DNA from: Trichinella spiralis
Lineage: Eukaryota > Nematoda > Enoplea > Trichinellida > Trichinellidae
NCBI GenBank assembly: GCA_000181795.3
Contig: CM012955.1
Span: forward strand, 2,183,301 to 2,247,300
Reading direction: 5' to 3'
DNA length: 64,000 nt
A model generated the notes under the pieces. That model did not search any database and was not told where the DNA came from. It worked only from the letters and a program-made list of their open reading frames with translations. Below are positions 25,919 through 36,300 of the stretch, one piece after another; positions within the stretch are counted from its first letter, which is position 1, and every line of letters begins with the position of its first letter. A program made the position numbers and the translations under genes.

Positions 25919-26375
25919 TTCCACTAAATGAGTAATGCTTTCAAATGACAAGCGTTTCAAACGGTCAGCAATAAAAGGTGAACAACATCGCCCACCAAGG
26001 CTGTTCAACCCACGTGACCTTTCTCGTACAGTAACCGATTAAAAACAATCAAGCATTATTTTTCACTGCACTATGGTAAATTATTTTTCTGAATTAAATA
26101 AAACAACGAAAAAAACTTTTTACTATATAAAATTAATTTCGTTTTTACGATCAAAGCTTCTGTCAGGCAAAAGTTATAAAAATGTAAACATATTATAGAA
26201 TTTCAATCAGCGTAGGTTAAACTCAATGAAACAAAGCTTACTTTCGTTGATATGCTCTCGTAAAACAAAAAATTTCGTTACAAAATACTGACGTTGCGGG
26301 AAACAATTAGACAAAAGTCATGACTTGATATAACGACTATGCACTGTACACTTAATGTAGAATTGGCATTCCAGA

Positions 26376-26975
26376 ATTTCTAACCTTTTGACTGTTTTAT
26401 AACAATTTTGTTGTTCTCAGATTGAGGAAAGTAAGAGAATGAAATTACTATAAAAAAATAAAAAAAAACAATACAATACAATACAGATACAGTGCAATGC
26501 AGTACAAACATAATATAATACAATAAACCACTTGAATGGTCGCATTATCCTTTATCTTACCGAATTTTTATGCTTTCAGTTTATATTGCATTTAAGGTTT
26601 TTCTTATAATTTTAATAATGAGTAGAACTGTTTTCCCAAAGGGAACTTCGCCTGCTTTTTCACATTTAAATGAATGGTTGTCACTCTAAGAAGTTCCATT
26701 TGTTAAATATTCGTTTTCTATCAATGGTAAGTTTTCTAATTCAAGGTTTCACTGTTTTTAATTTATCTAATTTATGCAATGAACATGGAAACAAAAATAC
26801 CGCCAAATTCTTCCATAGGTGTTATTTACATTAATGCAATATAAAAATCGCCATTTTGCTCCAGTCTGTATTGTATTGTATTGTTTTCCTTATTTTTTCA
26901 TAGTAATTTCATTCTCTTACTTTCCTGAATTTGAGAACAACAGAATTGTTATAAAACAGTCAAAAGGTTAGAAAT
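26376..26975. mobile_element. ~600-bp foldback element (MITE-like) with ~111-bp terminal inverted repeats
   Basis: The left arm (26376 to about 26487) and the reverse complement of the right arm (about 26865-26975) match almost base for base over about 110 bp. They differ by only a few substitutions and one small indel. The arms begin ATTTCTAACCTTTTGACTG and end in repeated ATACA units. The central 380 bp has no ORF of note, so the element is non-autonomous. No clear target-site duplication was seen at the edges. The superfamily cannot be told from the window. Confidence 0.8.
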
Positions 26976-27025
26976 GAAATTTGACAAATAGAATGAAATG
27001 AAATTTGACAAATAAAATGAAATAA
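26972..27025. repeat. ~24-bp tandem repeat running into assembly gap
   Basis: Two copies of a roughly 24-bp unit (core GAAATTTGACAAATA) abut the right arm of the foldback element and continue up to the first N. The array probably extends into the gap, which would explain why assembly failed there. Confidence 0.7.
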
Positions 27026-27841
27026 NNNNNNNNNNNNNNNNNNNNNNNNNNNNNNNNNNNNNNNNNNNNNNNNNNNNNNNNNNNNNNNNNNNNNNNNNNN
27101 NNNNNNNNNNNNNNNNNNNNNNNNNNNNNNNNNNNNNNNNNNNNNNNNNNNNNNNNNNNNNNNNNNNNNNNNNNNNNNNNNNNNNNNNNNNNNNNNNNNN
27201 NNNNNNNNNNNNNNNNNNNNNNNNNNNNNNNNNNNNNNNNNNNNNNNNNNNNNNNNNNNNNNNNNNNNNNNNNNNNNNNNNNNNNNNNNNNNNNNNNNNN
27301 NNNNNNNNNNNNNNNNNNNNNNNNNNNNNNNNNNNNNNNNNNNNNNNNNNNNNNNNNNNNNNNNNNNNNNNNNNNNNNNNNNNNNNNNNNNNNNNNNNNN
27401 NNNNNNNNNNNNNNNNNNNNNNNNNNNNNNNNNNNNNNNNNNNNNNNNNNNNNNNNNNNNNNNNNNNNNNNNNNNNNNNNNNNNNNNNNNNNNNNNNNNN
27501 NNNNNNNNNNNNNNNNNNNNNNNNNNNNNNNNNNNNNNNNNNNNNNNNNNNNNNNNNNNNNNNNNNNNNNNNNNNNNNNNNNNNNNNNNNNNNNNNNNNN
27601 NNNNNNNNNNNNNNNNNNNNNNNNNNNNNNNNNNNNNNNNNNNNNNNNNNNNNNNNNNNNNNNNNNNNNNNNNNNNNNNNNNNNNNNNNNNNNNNNNNNN
27701 NNNNNNNNNNNNNNNNNNNNNNNNNNNNNNNNNNNNNNNNNNNNNNNNNNNNNNNNNNNNNNNNNNNNNNNNNNNNNNNNNNNNNNNNNNNNNNNNNNNN
27801 NNNNNNNNNNNNNNNNNNNNNNNNNNNNNNNNNNNNNNNNN
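27026..27841. other. Assembly gap (816 N)
   Basis: An unsequenced stretch, followed by isolated Ns at 27854, 27977, 28009 and 28014 that mark low-quality sequence on the right. The long minus-strand frames crossing it are artefacts of N translation. Confidence 0.99.
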
Positions 27842-28458
27842 GAACAATTTACANGGCAAAACCATTGCTTATGGTCATATTGAAAGTGCATGTTAGCTAC
27901 TGCAAAGGGTGATTTTCAAAATATCATACTTTAATAACAGATAAACAATGCGTACAGGGTGTATTTCATCAAACTTNAATTGTCGGCTAATTTGGCGTTT
28001 ATTAAGTCNACCTNCTCATCTCATGTTGTAAATTTTTCATAGAGAATATATTGAGAAATTATGCTCAATATCGATTCTCAACTGCATTGTTTATTGATTA
28101 TGACTTAAACATGATAAAAACTGCCACTTACTGCTAAATGCGCCATCTTCTCATTGTTCATGTTCATGCTCTTTCGGTGTTGAATAAAAATCTATTTTTC
28201 AGAAATTATTCCAAAAAATAATAATAAATAAAAAGCAAAAATAGTGTTTGGCTTCAATGTTTGTCTTCAATCAATTTTCCAATCAAAACGCTGAGCTACC
28301 ATCCACGGACGGCCTCAAATTGAAATGATTTCTATTATGTCAACAAAGCCAACGACCTCGCATGCAAATTTTTATTTTATTCATTTCTACTGATAAATAT
28401 GGCTACTGTAGATTTTTCATTGCTCTTTATTTACTTAATGCACTCTGTTTGAGGAGAA

Positions 28459-28577
28459 AATTTTATTGAAGCTTTGCCAAACATATAAACACTTCTCATT
28501 ACACAATGACCCTGTCCATTGTGTATGTTTGGTGGACGCTGCTCCAAATGAATTTGTATGTATCTGTGGTGATGCAG
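28459..28577 (+). pseudogene. Isolated WD40-like exon fragment (doubtful)
   Basis: A short open stretch with a plausible acceptor and a donor at GATGCAG|GTATTAG encodes a peptide with a WD-repeat look: HNDPVHCVCL, then a Gly-Asp-Ala turn. It has no neighbouring exons I could find, although the sequence to the left is gap and low quality. It could be one exon of a gene lost in the gap, a gene fragment, or chance. No WD dipeptide is present. Confidence 0.2.
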
Positions 28578-31500
28578 GTATTAGAATTCATTTTGACGTA
28601 GTGACTAATATGGTAGTTTGTTTGATAGCGGGGTACAGAAATAACGCATTATAAATAACAGAAAGCCAAAATACTTGTAAAATATTAATTTATTATGCTT
28701 TCGTCTTTCAAATTGTAGTTTTATATTGAGTCCCATCTAAATTGTACCTGAATAATCTATTTCCTACAGCAACCAATTTCTGTTTTAAAGCTTGAGTCTT
28801 ATTTGCATTGGAATTTTAATTACAAAGTTTTAGCATTTGGGCTGTAATTATAAGCCAATTTTTTAGCTTTTTAGCCAACTCTTTTTATTCTTTATTAATA
28901 TAGCATGAAAGTAATTCAGGTACTATGTGAAGATTAATCGTTGTATGTTATTTTTTGAGAATGTGTAGTTTTGAAATTAATTCATAATGGGATTGATGCT
29001 CAGCTGTTCATTACTCATTCAGTGTTGATCAGAATCTGTAAATTCTAGAATGCTAAATAATAAATGAATAAACATCTGGCAATCATTGTATCAGCGGTTG
29101 AAATGTTCTCATTTAATTGTTCGACAAATGGTAATAAATGCCTTCAAGATTATTCCTTGTTTTCAAGTTTGATAGAACTTGATGCGAACAAAACTTTCCA
29201 TGTTCGTCCCATGATTTTCACATTCGTGAACTGTATTTATTCCTCGCGGCAACTCAATCTTGGATAAGTTACTGCGCTGTAAATTATCAAACTTACGAAA
29301 AACAAAATTATCGATTCATTTACTAAAACCTTTATTTCGACAGAGGATATAGTATACAGAAATCTGAAGTGCGCCACGCACGCTATGGATTATACAACAA
29401 GCAGCGCTCACACGCGCCACGACACCACATTGCACTAACAGCAACAATAAAGGTGAGTTCATGCACACCGCTACATACATATAAATATACAATGCCACGC
29501 TCAGGTTGACGAGAACATCAGGCGTTTTATAACATCGCAGCCGGTTACCATCTGCATCGAACTCTTGTCGTTTCGTCAAGAACACAGCTTTATAGTACTC
29601 GTTAATACATTTTGCCTAGTTCAAATTTTCAATTTTAGATTTATCACTTATGAACGGTTATCATATTTTAATCAGTTATCAAGCCAATAATCATATCTCA
29701 TTATCAGATGTCATAATAATAACTTCTCACACATCTGAGGCAGGCAAGGCAATAAAGTCTCAAGCATCTACTCTACGCGGAGAGTCAGCTTTCCCCACTT
29801 CTGTCTTCAGATGCATGCTCACCATAAGCCCAATGATCAAAAGAAGAGCCGGCACTCTCTTATGTAAACGAAGAGAACTCCCTGCTACATGGTATGATGC
29901 TTTTTGATTTCTCCATACTATATCTGCTTTAATTTTAGGTCCTGCTCCAGGCATGTTTGCTATTTGCAACATCAGAGCCAAAACACTGCATTATTCAAAT
30001 GACAATCATACAGCTCTGTCTTAAACATAATTCTTAAACTATGAAAGAGCTTTTCCCTTTTCAAGTTCCTGCAACCTAGAATTATAGATTAGGGACTCAT
30101 GGATAACACCTTTTGTCTGTAGATTTGCTTCATGTTGTCCACGTCTCCATTCTTCTATATATCTGTAGAAATCACAAACATTAAAACAAAAGTTCATCAT
30201 ACATGCACATCCATCATCATGCATGCACTAGTACTTACAAATAGTGTGCGAAATTAAAGATGCAGTGTAGCTAGCATAATAACTTTATAGAAGTTTTTAT
30301 TCGTAAGTAAGATTTAGTTTTCCATAACTAAACTTTTTATTAAATTATCCATATCTCGCAAGAAAATTACGTAATGAGATTTTTCAAATTAGCGAAAACT
30401 ACATTATAAAGTAATCATTTTTATAAAAATTTAAAAACGAATCGGAAGGCTTCAAAAACAGTGTAGAATAATACAATAATAAGTTGTAATATTTTTCAAA
30501 TTGCAAATTAATTCGACAAAATTATGTAATTTGAAATAAGAGGTTTACATAATGATTTGAAAAAAATAAGCACAGAAACAAATAAGCGTAATTAGCATAT
30601 GTATGTATATTGTTCAAAGGTAAGGTTACGTTATATTCATTTCGTCATATTTTCCATATTTTCAATCAATTACGATCTAATCATAAAAATGCAACTCACC
30701 AAACTTAAATTTGCTTCATAATTTTGGACCATCTTGTTTTTCTGAAGTTCGATATTGCGATGAATCACTTTCCTCAAATAAAAATTAAATAAACGAAAAA
30801 TAGTAATCTCTATCATGGATGTATGACCGTTTTTATAGTGGAAAGGCACGCCGTTAGCCTACAATTCGCCCCAGATGAAGCTCACTAAGTGAATGTTATC
30901 TGCTTCTACTGTAAGCCACGTCAGCAAAGCAAACGCGCTCAGTTAATGAAATATTAATTCGCATATTTGATAAGTAATCTTCGCGTAGCGTTATAGGACT
31001 TGGAATAAGACTGCACTAAACTTCAATGCTAAATTACCGTTTTTATTGAAAATAATTTTCAACCTGCTCTTGATAATTTGACATTGAGTTTTCAAAATAG
31101 AATTGACCACAACCTAAAATATTATAATATCTTACATTTATCCCCTTATGACGGGCTGCAGCAATTATTGAACAACTGAATAAAATAATTCTCAGGAAAC
31201 GCTCTTTAACTAGATGTGAAATTTCAAAAATTGCACACACTGTATTACTTGGTTGTACATCAGTTATTAATTCAGTATGTATTTTCAGCTTTACTTTCAT
31301 TCAGCTTTCAAAGTTACTCACAGAAATGCAAGTTACTGATACAAATGTCATTTAGTTGTTGTGATCCATTATCTATTTGCTTATTTCTAATTTTTCAGTT
31401 CAAATTTTCATATGTTTTTTCAGAGATTTTCAGTACCAAATATGCTTTTCCAAAGCTAAAACTTTTGACGTGGTCCGCTTAAAAAATTATTTCTAACGAT

Positions 31501-32180
31501 GGAATGATTCTCATCCAATAAACTATATATCATTGCATTGAGCAGAACGTCAGTTATTTAACAGCATGATACACTTGCATTTTTATTTTCCATTTAAATT
31601 ACAATCTTTCCAAAGATGTTGATGAAATGGTTTAACAATGAAGTATCACAAATGACTGAATTATCAGATTATAAGTAAAAATACTTGAAATATTGCCAAC
31701 AATTTGTTCATTTATTGCTTCATTTAGTTCCTCAGATTGTTACGTCAAAACAATCGACTTTGTCAAAAAAAAATAGTGCAGCAAATTGCAATATTTGGCA
31801 ACAAAATAAGTTAAATGTTCATCATAAGCATGCTCTTGTTTGTCGTAGATGGATTTCCAAACATATATATTCGAAAAAATTATCAACATAAAAGTGTTTA
31901 TTTCGAAGGAATACTGTAATATATGGAACGCCTCATAAATTGTCAGATAAATTTGATGCTGCTTATTTCCGAAAAAATTATACATCATCGTGTAACGACC
32001 ATTATGAATGCTGATGATTTGCATAATATAATTAAATGATCACAAATATGCCATGAATAAAGAAAACCAGCATAAATGTGAACATAACAGCATTTCTCAT
32101 GACCAAATTTACCATGAATATATAGCAATATTTTAAGTTTTATTTCCCGCTGAACATTTAGTGTTAAAAATTATTTAATT
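28578..32180. other. AT-rich interval without a supported gene
   Basis: Apart from the weak cand­idate segment at 29760-30162, I see no homology, no consistent splice chain and no RNA gene. Base composition is slightly richer in GC at 29340-29960 than around it. Confidence 0.55.
29760..30162 (-). other. Candidate two-exon coding segment, unidentified
   Basis: Minus-strand exons 30162-30076 and 29985-29760 have usable splice sites and join in frame (AG + T). They give about 100 residues ending at a TGA at 29760-29762. The second exon has a hydrophobic stretch (VPALLLIIGLMV) followed by a charged tail, so a small membrane protein is possible. No start exon could be linked to it: an open segment at 30697-30770 has an incompatible phase. 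I recognise no family, and it may be chance. Confidence 0.2.
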
Positions 32181-32182
32181 CG

Positions 32183-32290
32183 ACTTTGAACAAAATAAGT
32201 ATTGATCTTTGTTTAATTTCACTTTAAACAAAATAAGTATTTATCTTTGTTTAAACTTTAAACAAAACGTGTTTGTTTGAAACTTTAAAA
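32183..32290 (+). promoter_or_regulatory. ~38-bp tandem repeat just upstream of a TATA box
   Basis: Two near-identical units of 38 bp start at 32183 and 32221. A third, degraded, starts about 32255. Each contains ACTTTRAACAAAATAAG and ATCTTTGTTTAA. The CTTTGTT core fits the HMG/SOX consensus (AACAAAG on the other strand) and TGTTTA fits forkhead sites. These are consensus matches only. The placement 10-115 bp upstream of the TATA box of the POU-like gene suggests a promoter element array. Confidence 0.5.
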
Positions 32291-32298
32291 TACAATGG

Positions 32299-32310
32299 TA
32301 TATATATAAA
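32299..32310 (+). promoter_or_regulatory. TATA box of the POU-like gene
   Basis: A TATATATATAAA stretch followed by GTGG lies about 55 bp upstream of a clear donor (32366). The first ATG downstream in the spliced transcript is the start of the 130-aa ORF, so a TATA box at this spot fits transcription from about 32330-32340. Confidence 0.55.
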
Positions 32311-32487
32311 GTGGAGAAATTCAGTTTCAATTCATTCGTGTGTTCAAAGGTGTTCGAAGGACGTGGTAAGAATTGAATGCTCTCTCCCATGAATACATTC
32401 GCCTAAAATGTTTTCCAATTTCAGATCCAAAGAACTGTTGGCGCTGAAAAAAGAAGAATTCTACCGAAACTATTTGACTGTATTGGA

Positions 32488-32880
32488 ATGAAGCAAAACA
32501 CCTCCATTATTAAAATTGAAAACATCCGATATATTCGGTGTGAAAATTACAACCGGCCGCCACTGATCAAGCCGCCTCGGCATAGAAGAACGAACGTTCC
32601 GGAATTTATTTTATCTCCTGAAGATGAAGAGATCATTGAGTTTGCAGAATTTTGTAGAAATCGCCGTGAAAGGCTTGGTTTGGACAGAGCAACACTCGCT
32701 ACAATACTGAATCAGATGTTCGATCACATTACTTTCTCTCCAATAATTATCGCTCACTTTGAAAAAGGAATCGATTTTCCAAAAAAAATGTGGAATATGA
32801 AGTATTATTTTCAACGATGGATCGACACATACAATGCAGTGTTCAACAAGCCGCCTGGATCAGAATCATTCAACGAATAA
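32488..32880 (+). CDS. Orphan POU-specific-domain-like protein, no homeodomain
   Basis: A 130-aa ORF in one coding exon. The transcript model has a TATA box (32299-32310), a 5'UTR exon ending at 32365, an intron 32366-32424 (GTAAG...TTTCAG), the first ATG at 32488, a TAA at 32878-32880, and AATAAA at 32962-32967. Residues about 48-115 follow the POU-specific pattern in order: FAEFCRNRRERLGL (family FA..F..RR..LG), an L..IL.QMF helix, FSPIIIAHFE (family FSQTTI.RFE), then K.M....Y.FQRWI (family K.M.KL.PLL..W). No homeodomain follows before the stop. Positions that contact DNA in Oct-type domains (the Q and T of SQTT, the R before FE) are P, I and H here. It may be a decayed transcription factor, a protein-binding adapter or a lineage-specific factor. 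Confidence 0.7.
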   Translation: MKQNTSIIKIENIRYIRCENYNRPPLIKPPRHRRTNVPEFILSPEDEEIIEFAEFCRNRRERLGLDRATLATILNQMFDHITFSPIIIAHFEKGIDFPKKMWNMKYYFQRWIDTYNAVFNKPPGSESFNE

Positions 32881-32961
32881 TTTTCCCAGATAATTTGAAA
32901 AAGTAATATTGAAATGTACTTTGTAAATTTTCATTTGTTCATAATTTTTCACTGGTCAAAT

Positions 32962-32967
32962 AATAAA
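32962..32967 (+). terminator. AATAAA polyadenylation signal of the POU-like gene
   Basis: A canonical hexamer lies 82 bp after the stop codon, within TAATAAATAAA. Its spacing is normal for a short 3'UTR and completes a self-contained small gene. Confidence 0.5.
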
Positions 32968-33230
32968 TAAATTTAATGATAACTGTGACATGCAATTATA
33001 CATTATATTATATTACATGATATCATATTAATAAATTACATAAAAACAGGCGCACACACATACACATGCATAATTGCATACTTTCAAAAATTATGCACGT
33101 ATGTATGTATTATTATTCTGTGTATTATGCAACAAAACAATAAACAATTTAGGATGAAAACAAAAATGAATACTCGTAAATGATGACACACTGATGCAGT
33201 GCTTGAAGACTTAGAACGGTGTTCATTCAC

Positions 33231-33302
33231 CTTCTCTTCTGCTCGGCTTAACTTTTCATGCATCACTTTGGCATAAAAACTGCTGCAGTTGCACACCGCC
33301 AT
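33231..33302 (-). other. Short ATG-initiated open exon just after the MARCHF6 stop
   Basis: Five bases past the MARCHF6 TGA an ATG opens a 24-codon frame ending at a good donor (AAG|GTGAAT). No downstream exon joins with a convincing product: the nearest phase-compatible one near 30770 gives a 42-aa peptide. It is probably just 3'UTR sequence. A small downstream gene or alternative last exon cannot be excluded. Confidence 0.15.
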
Positions 33303-33307
33303 GATAA

Positions 33308-36300
33308 TCAGACGACAAGTGAAGACAAAGCTCTTTCGTCGCGCTTTGAATCAAAATTCACTAAACGCTGTCCAAGCAAATATCTAAAATTTTAATACTT
33401 ATAAAACCCAGCCTATCCTGATAGAACAATAAGCAGACAAGTAAGTATGTAAAACTCACAAACCTTTCATTTCGAATTTTTCCCATCATTGCTTTAATTT
33501 TTTTAAATTGCCAGGCGAGGAACACGAAGAGCAAAAAAAATGAAAACATGCCTGGGTAAATTCGTTTTCCATATTGTAACTGATCTTCCGCATCGCAGCC
33601 TGAAAATATTACAAACGTTGGATGATTGGCAGAGAAAAATAACTCTCTTCCGGTTGTACCTAAAATAGGAAATATTGCATATACAATCGTATACGGTACA
33701 GCCAACAAATTCCCGAACAATAAAAAAAGAGGCAATACAGCGTTGGTCATAAATGCTTGCAAATCCATATTTCGAGGACCATCTCGGTATAACTGCAAAA
33801 TTCAATATTTTTAAGCAATGTATTGTTTTGTTTTTAAAGTATAACAAAATCATGTACTGTTTCAAAAGCACGTCGCATTCTCCAGTTCGGACCGATTGTA
33901 ACCATACAAACGCAAAATATTTTGCAATAAAACGCACCAAGAAGCCAAATCTGTGGATAAAGTAAAAAGAAAAAACTGTCCGCAAAATACATCATTTTGA
34001 TTCTGGCATACCATAAACAGGCAAGGCAAGGCAGTACCAAATCTGGGTACCCGAAGTGGAGCAACAATCATTAATTCAACCAAAAAACCAAACATAAACG
34101 CCACCAATCCAAAATAAGAAATCACGGCCACTACAAAACGCAGCCAATTGATGAGAACCTGCAAAAGAAATGCCATAAAATTAAATTATAATTGAATAAG
34201 TAAGTGTTAATTTCTTACAGTACTAAGCCATGCCTTTGCATCATCAGCAAGCATTTTAAAATCCCGTGGTATATAACTGAATGACACCGTAAACAGGCGA
34301 ATCAACATGCAACAAATGTACAAACCGCAGCTCAAAGTATACAGCTCATAGTGACTGTCCGTTCCAGTGATGCAATGCATCAATTTTCGACCAATAGTCA
34401 CTAAAATACACCTGATGCAGACAAAAGAAACCAACCCTTTAAAATGTTCACATTATACCTGGAACTGTCAGTGCAATCAAACTGAAAGTGATGGAAGAAA
34501 CGCAAATAACTAACAGCAGTGCAATGATCTAAAAATTATAATAATTATCATCTGAAATTTTTCTATTGACTCGGTTATTAAGCGCGCAAAAACAGATACT
34601 CGAAAGAAAAAATAAGGCGGCTTCACATATGGCTGGTGCTGAGTAGATGATCGACCACCAATAAGAAGCATGTGATGCGCTGCACCCAGATTTCGATCCA
34701 AATCTTCTTCTAGAACTCCAAACTCTGCGGCCAAAAGGTGTCTTCCACGATCGTTTTGCTGCTCTCTCGGCACTGCCCCGTTGTTCTAAGTTCAACAATT
34801 CGTACATCACCATATTTATACTGCAAATTTTGCATCTCACCTCACGTGATAAAAGATAATCCGTCAAACCTAGCAGTTTGCCGACTACTTTGCACCAACG
34901 AAAAATGAGCACTTTCAAAATTTGCCTTGTGTGGCTTTGTTCCAATAAAGTAGGTAAAATTACTTGAAGCAACAACAGTTCAAAAAACAACGACAAGAAC
35001 GGCAAATCACTGAAAATGAATATATGCAAACTTTTTACCAGCACTTTCATATTCATAAAATGCGTTATGATGCATACATGTAGACGCAGATCAACATAAA
35101 AGTAATTAAACATCATAATGCTTCAAATAATAATCATTTTCAAAATTAAAGACAATCTTAAAGGTTTATACGACAAGAATTACAGTATGAAAAATTTATA
35201 TTATTTGGCATTCAAAAACTATTATAACTCTTAAAAAACTTAAATAATATTCCTTTAACATTACAGTATGAAAATAATAAAAGTAATGAATTCAAGTTCA
35301 TATAATCAGAAATGTTTTGAAAAATATTAAAAGATGGTGAAAGACTAAATATTTCGGTAATACCCTTTTAAATAATTCCATGTAACTATTACTGAAAATC
35401 ACACGCTAGAAAATACACATAATCGAAATGTTATATAAATTAAAAATATCATTTGAATGCGGATAAGGGTCAGTAAAAATGCATTACCTCCTATTTGAAC
35501 CTCGATAGGGAAGTGTGGAGGGCATAAATCGAAGAATAATTCGAAATGGACAGTAAACGCAAATCAGTATAGTCAACGCAAATACCAGCTGAAATGTTAA
35601 AAAAAGCATCACTAAATAAAACTTCTACAGTGAAAAGTAATACAATAAATCGACATACCACCGAAGCAAGAAATCGACGCACATGTCGAATCACTGGATA
35701 TTGCACCATCTATAATAAAAAATCAGCTTAAAATAGACAAAAATTTTCAAACAAAACAAAAAGAATACTTCTTGTATTGGATTAAAATCGGGATCGTTGA
35801 CGTTGCGCAAAAACCAAAGAACACCAGGCCGCATTACTTCTCGCAGTATTAAAATGAATGATGCAAAATAAAAAACGTAAACCATGCCGACTAACCAATG
35901 AACAAACAGTGAAAGTTCTGGTGCATCATAAAACCATTTTAGTCGACTCTCGGGAGTCTCCGCAAATAATGGCTTAAAAATATTTAAACATAAAAAATAT
36001 TCCACTGAAATTTTACGTCCATATTTAATGATGACTACTAACCAGAGAACACATGTCCAACCACCAGCCGCAAAACAACGGAAAAACACCAACTTCAATC
36101 AAAACAATTAAAACCACCTTTAGCATCAAATAACACATACCCAAGGTCCTGTGGAATCTGCAACAAAATACAAAATTAGTTAAAAAAATTTCTTTCAAAT
36201 GTAAAACTGTAGCATACCTAACCAATCTCAGTGCGCCGCACAAGGCATGACAAAGGAAAAGCAAAAAGCCCAAAATGAAATATCCAAGCACAGTGGTTAT

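Noticed and set aside
26960-27891. Two ~300-codon minus-strand frames
   Set aside because: They are almost entirely translation of Ns across the assembly gap; the real bases at each end encode only repeat-derived peptides.
29316-29585. Minus-strand frame with faint resemblance to a cytochrome oxidase subunit VIIa motif
   Set aside because: Only a few residues match by eye and spacing is wrong; no start or splice evidence.
30697-30770. Open minus-strand segment as first exon of the 29760-30162 candidate
   Set aside because: Splice phases do not match either candidate acceptor of the next exon without an immediate stop.
33600-33659. In-frame read-through of a 60-bp segment in MARCHF6
   Set aside because: The segment is open, but family alignment is collinear (PILG then CDAED...RIYP) only if it is spliced as a GT-AG intron.
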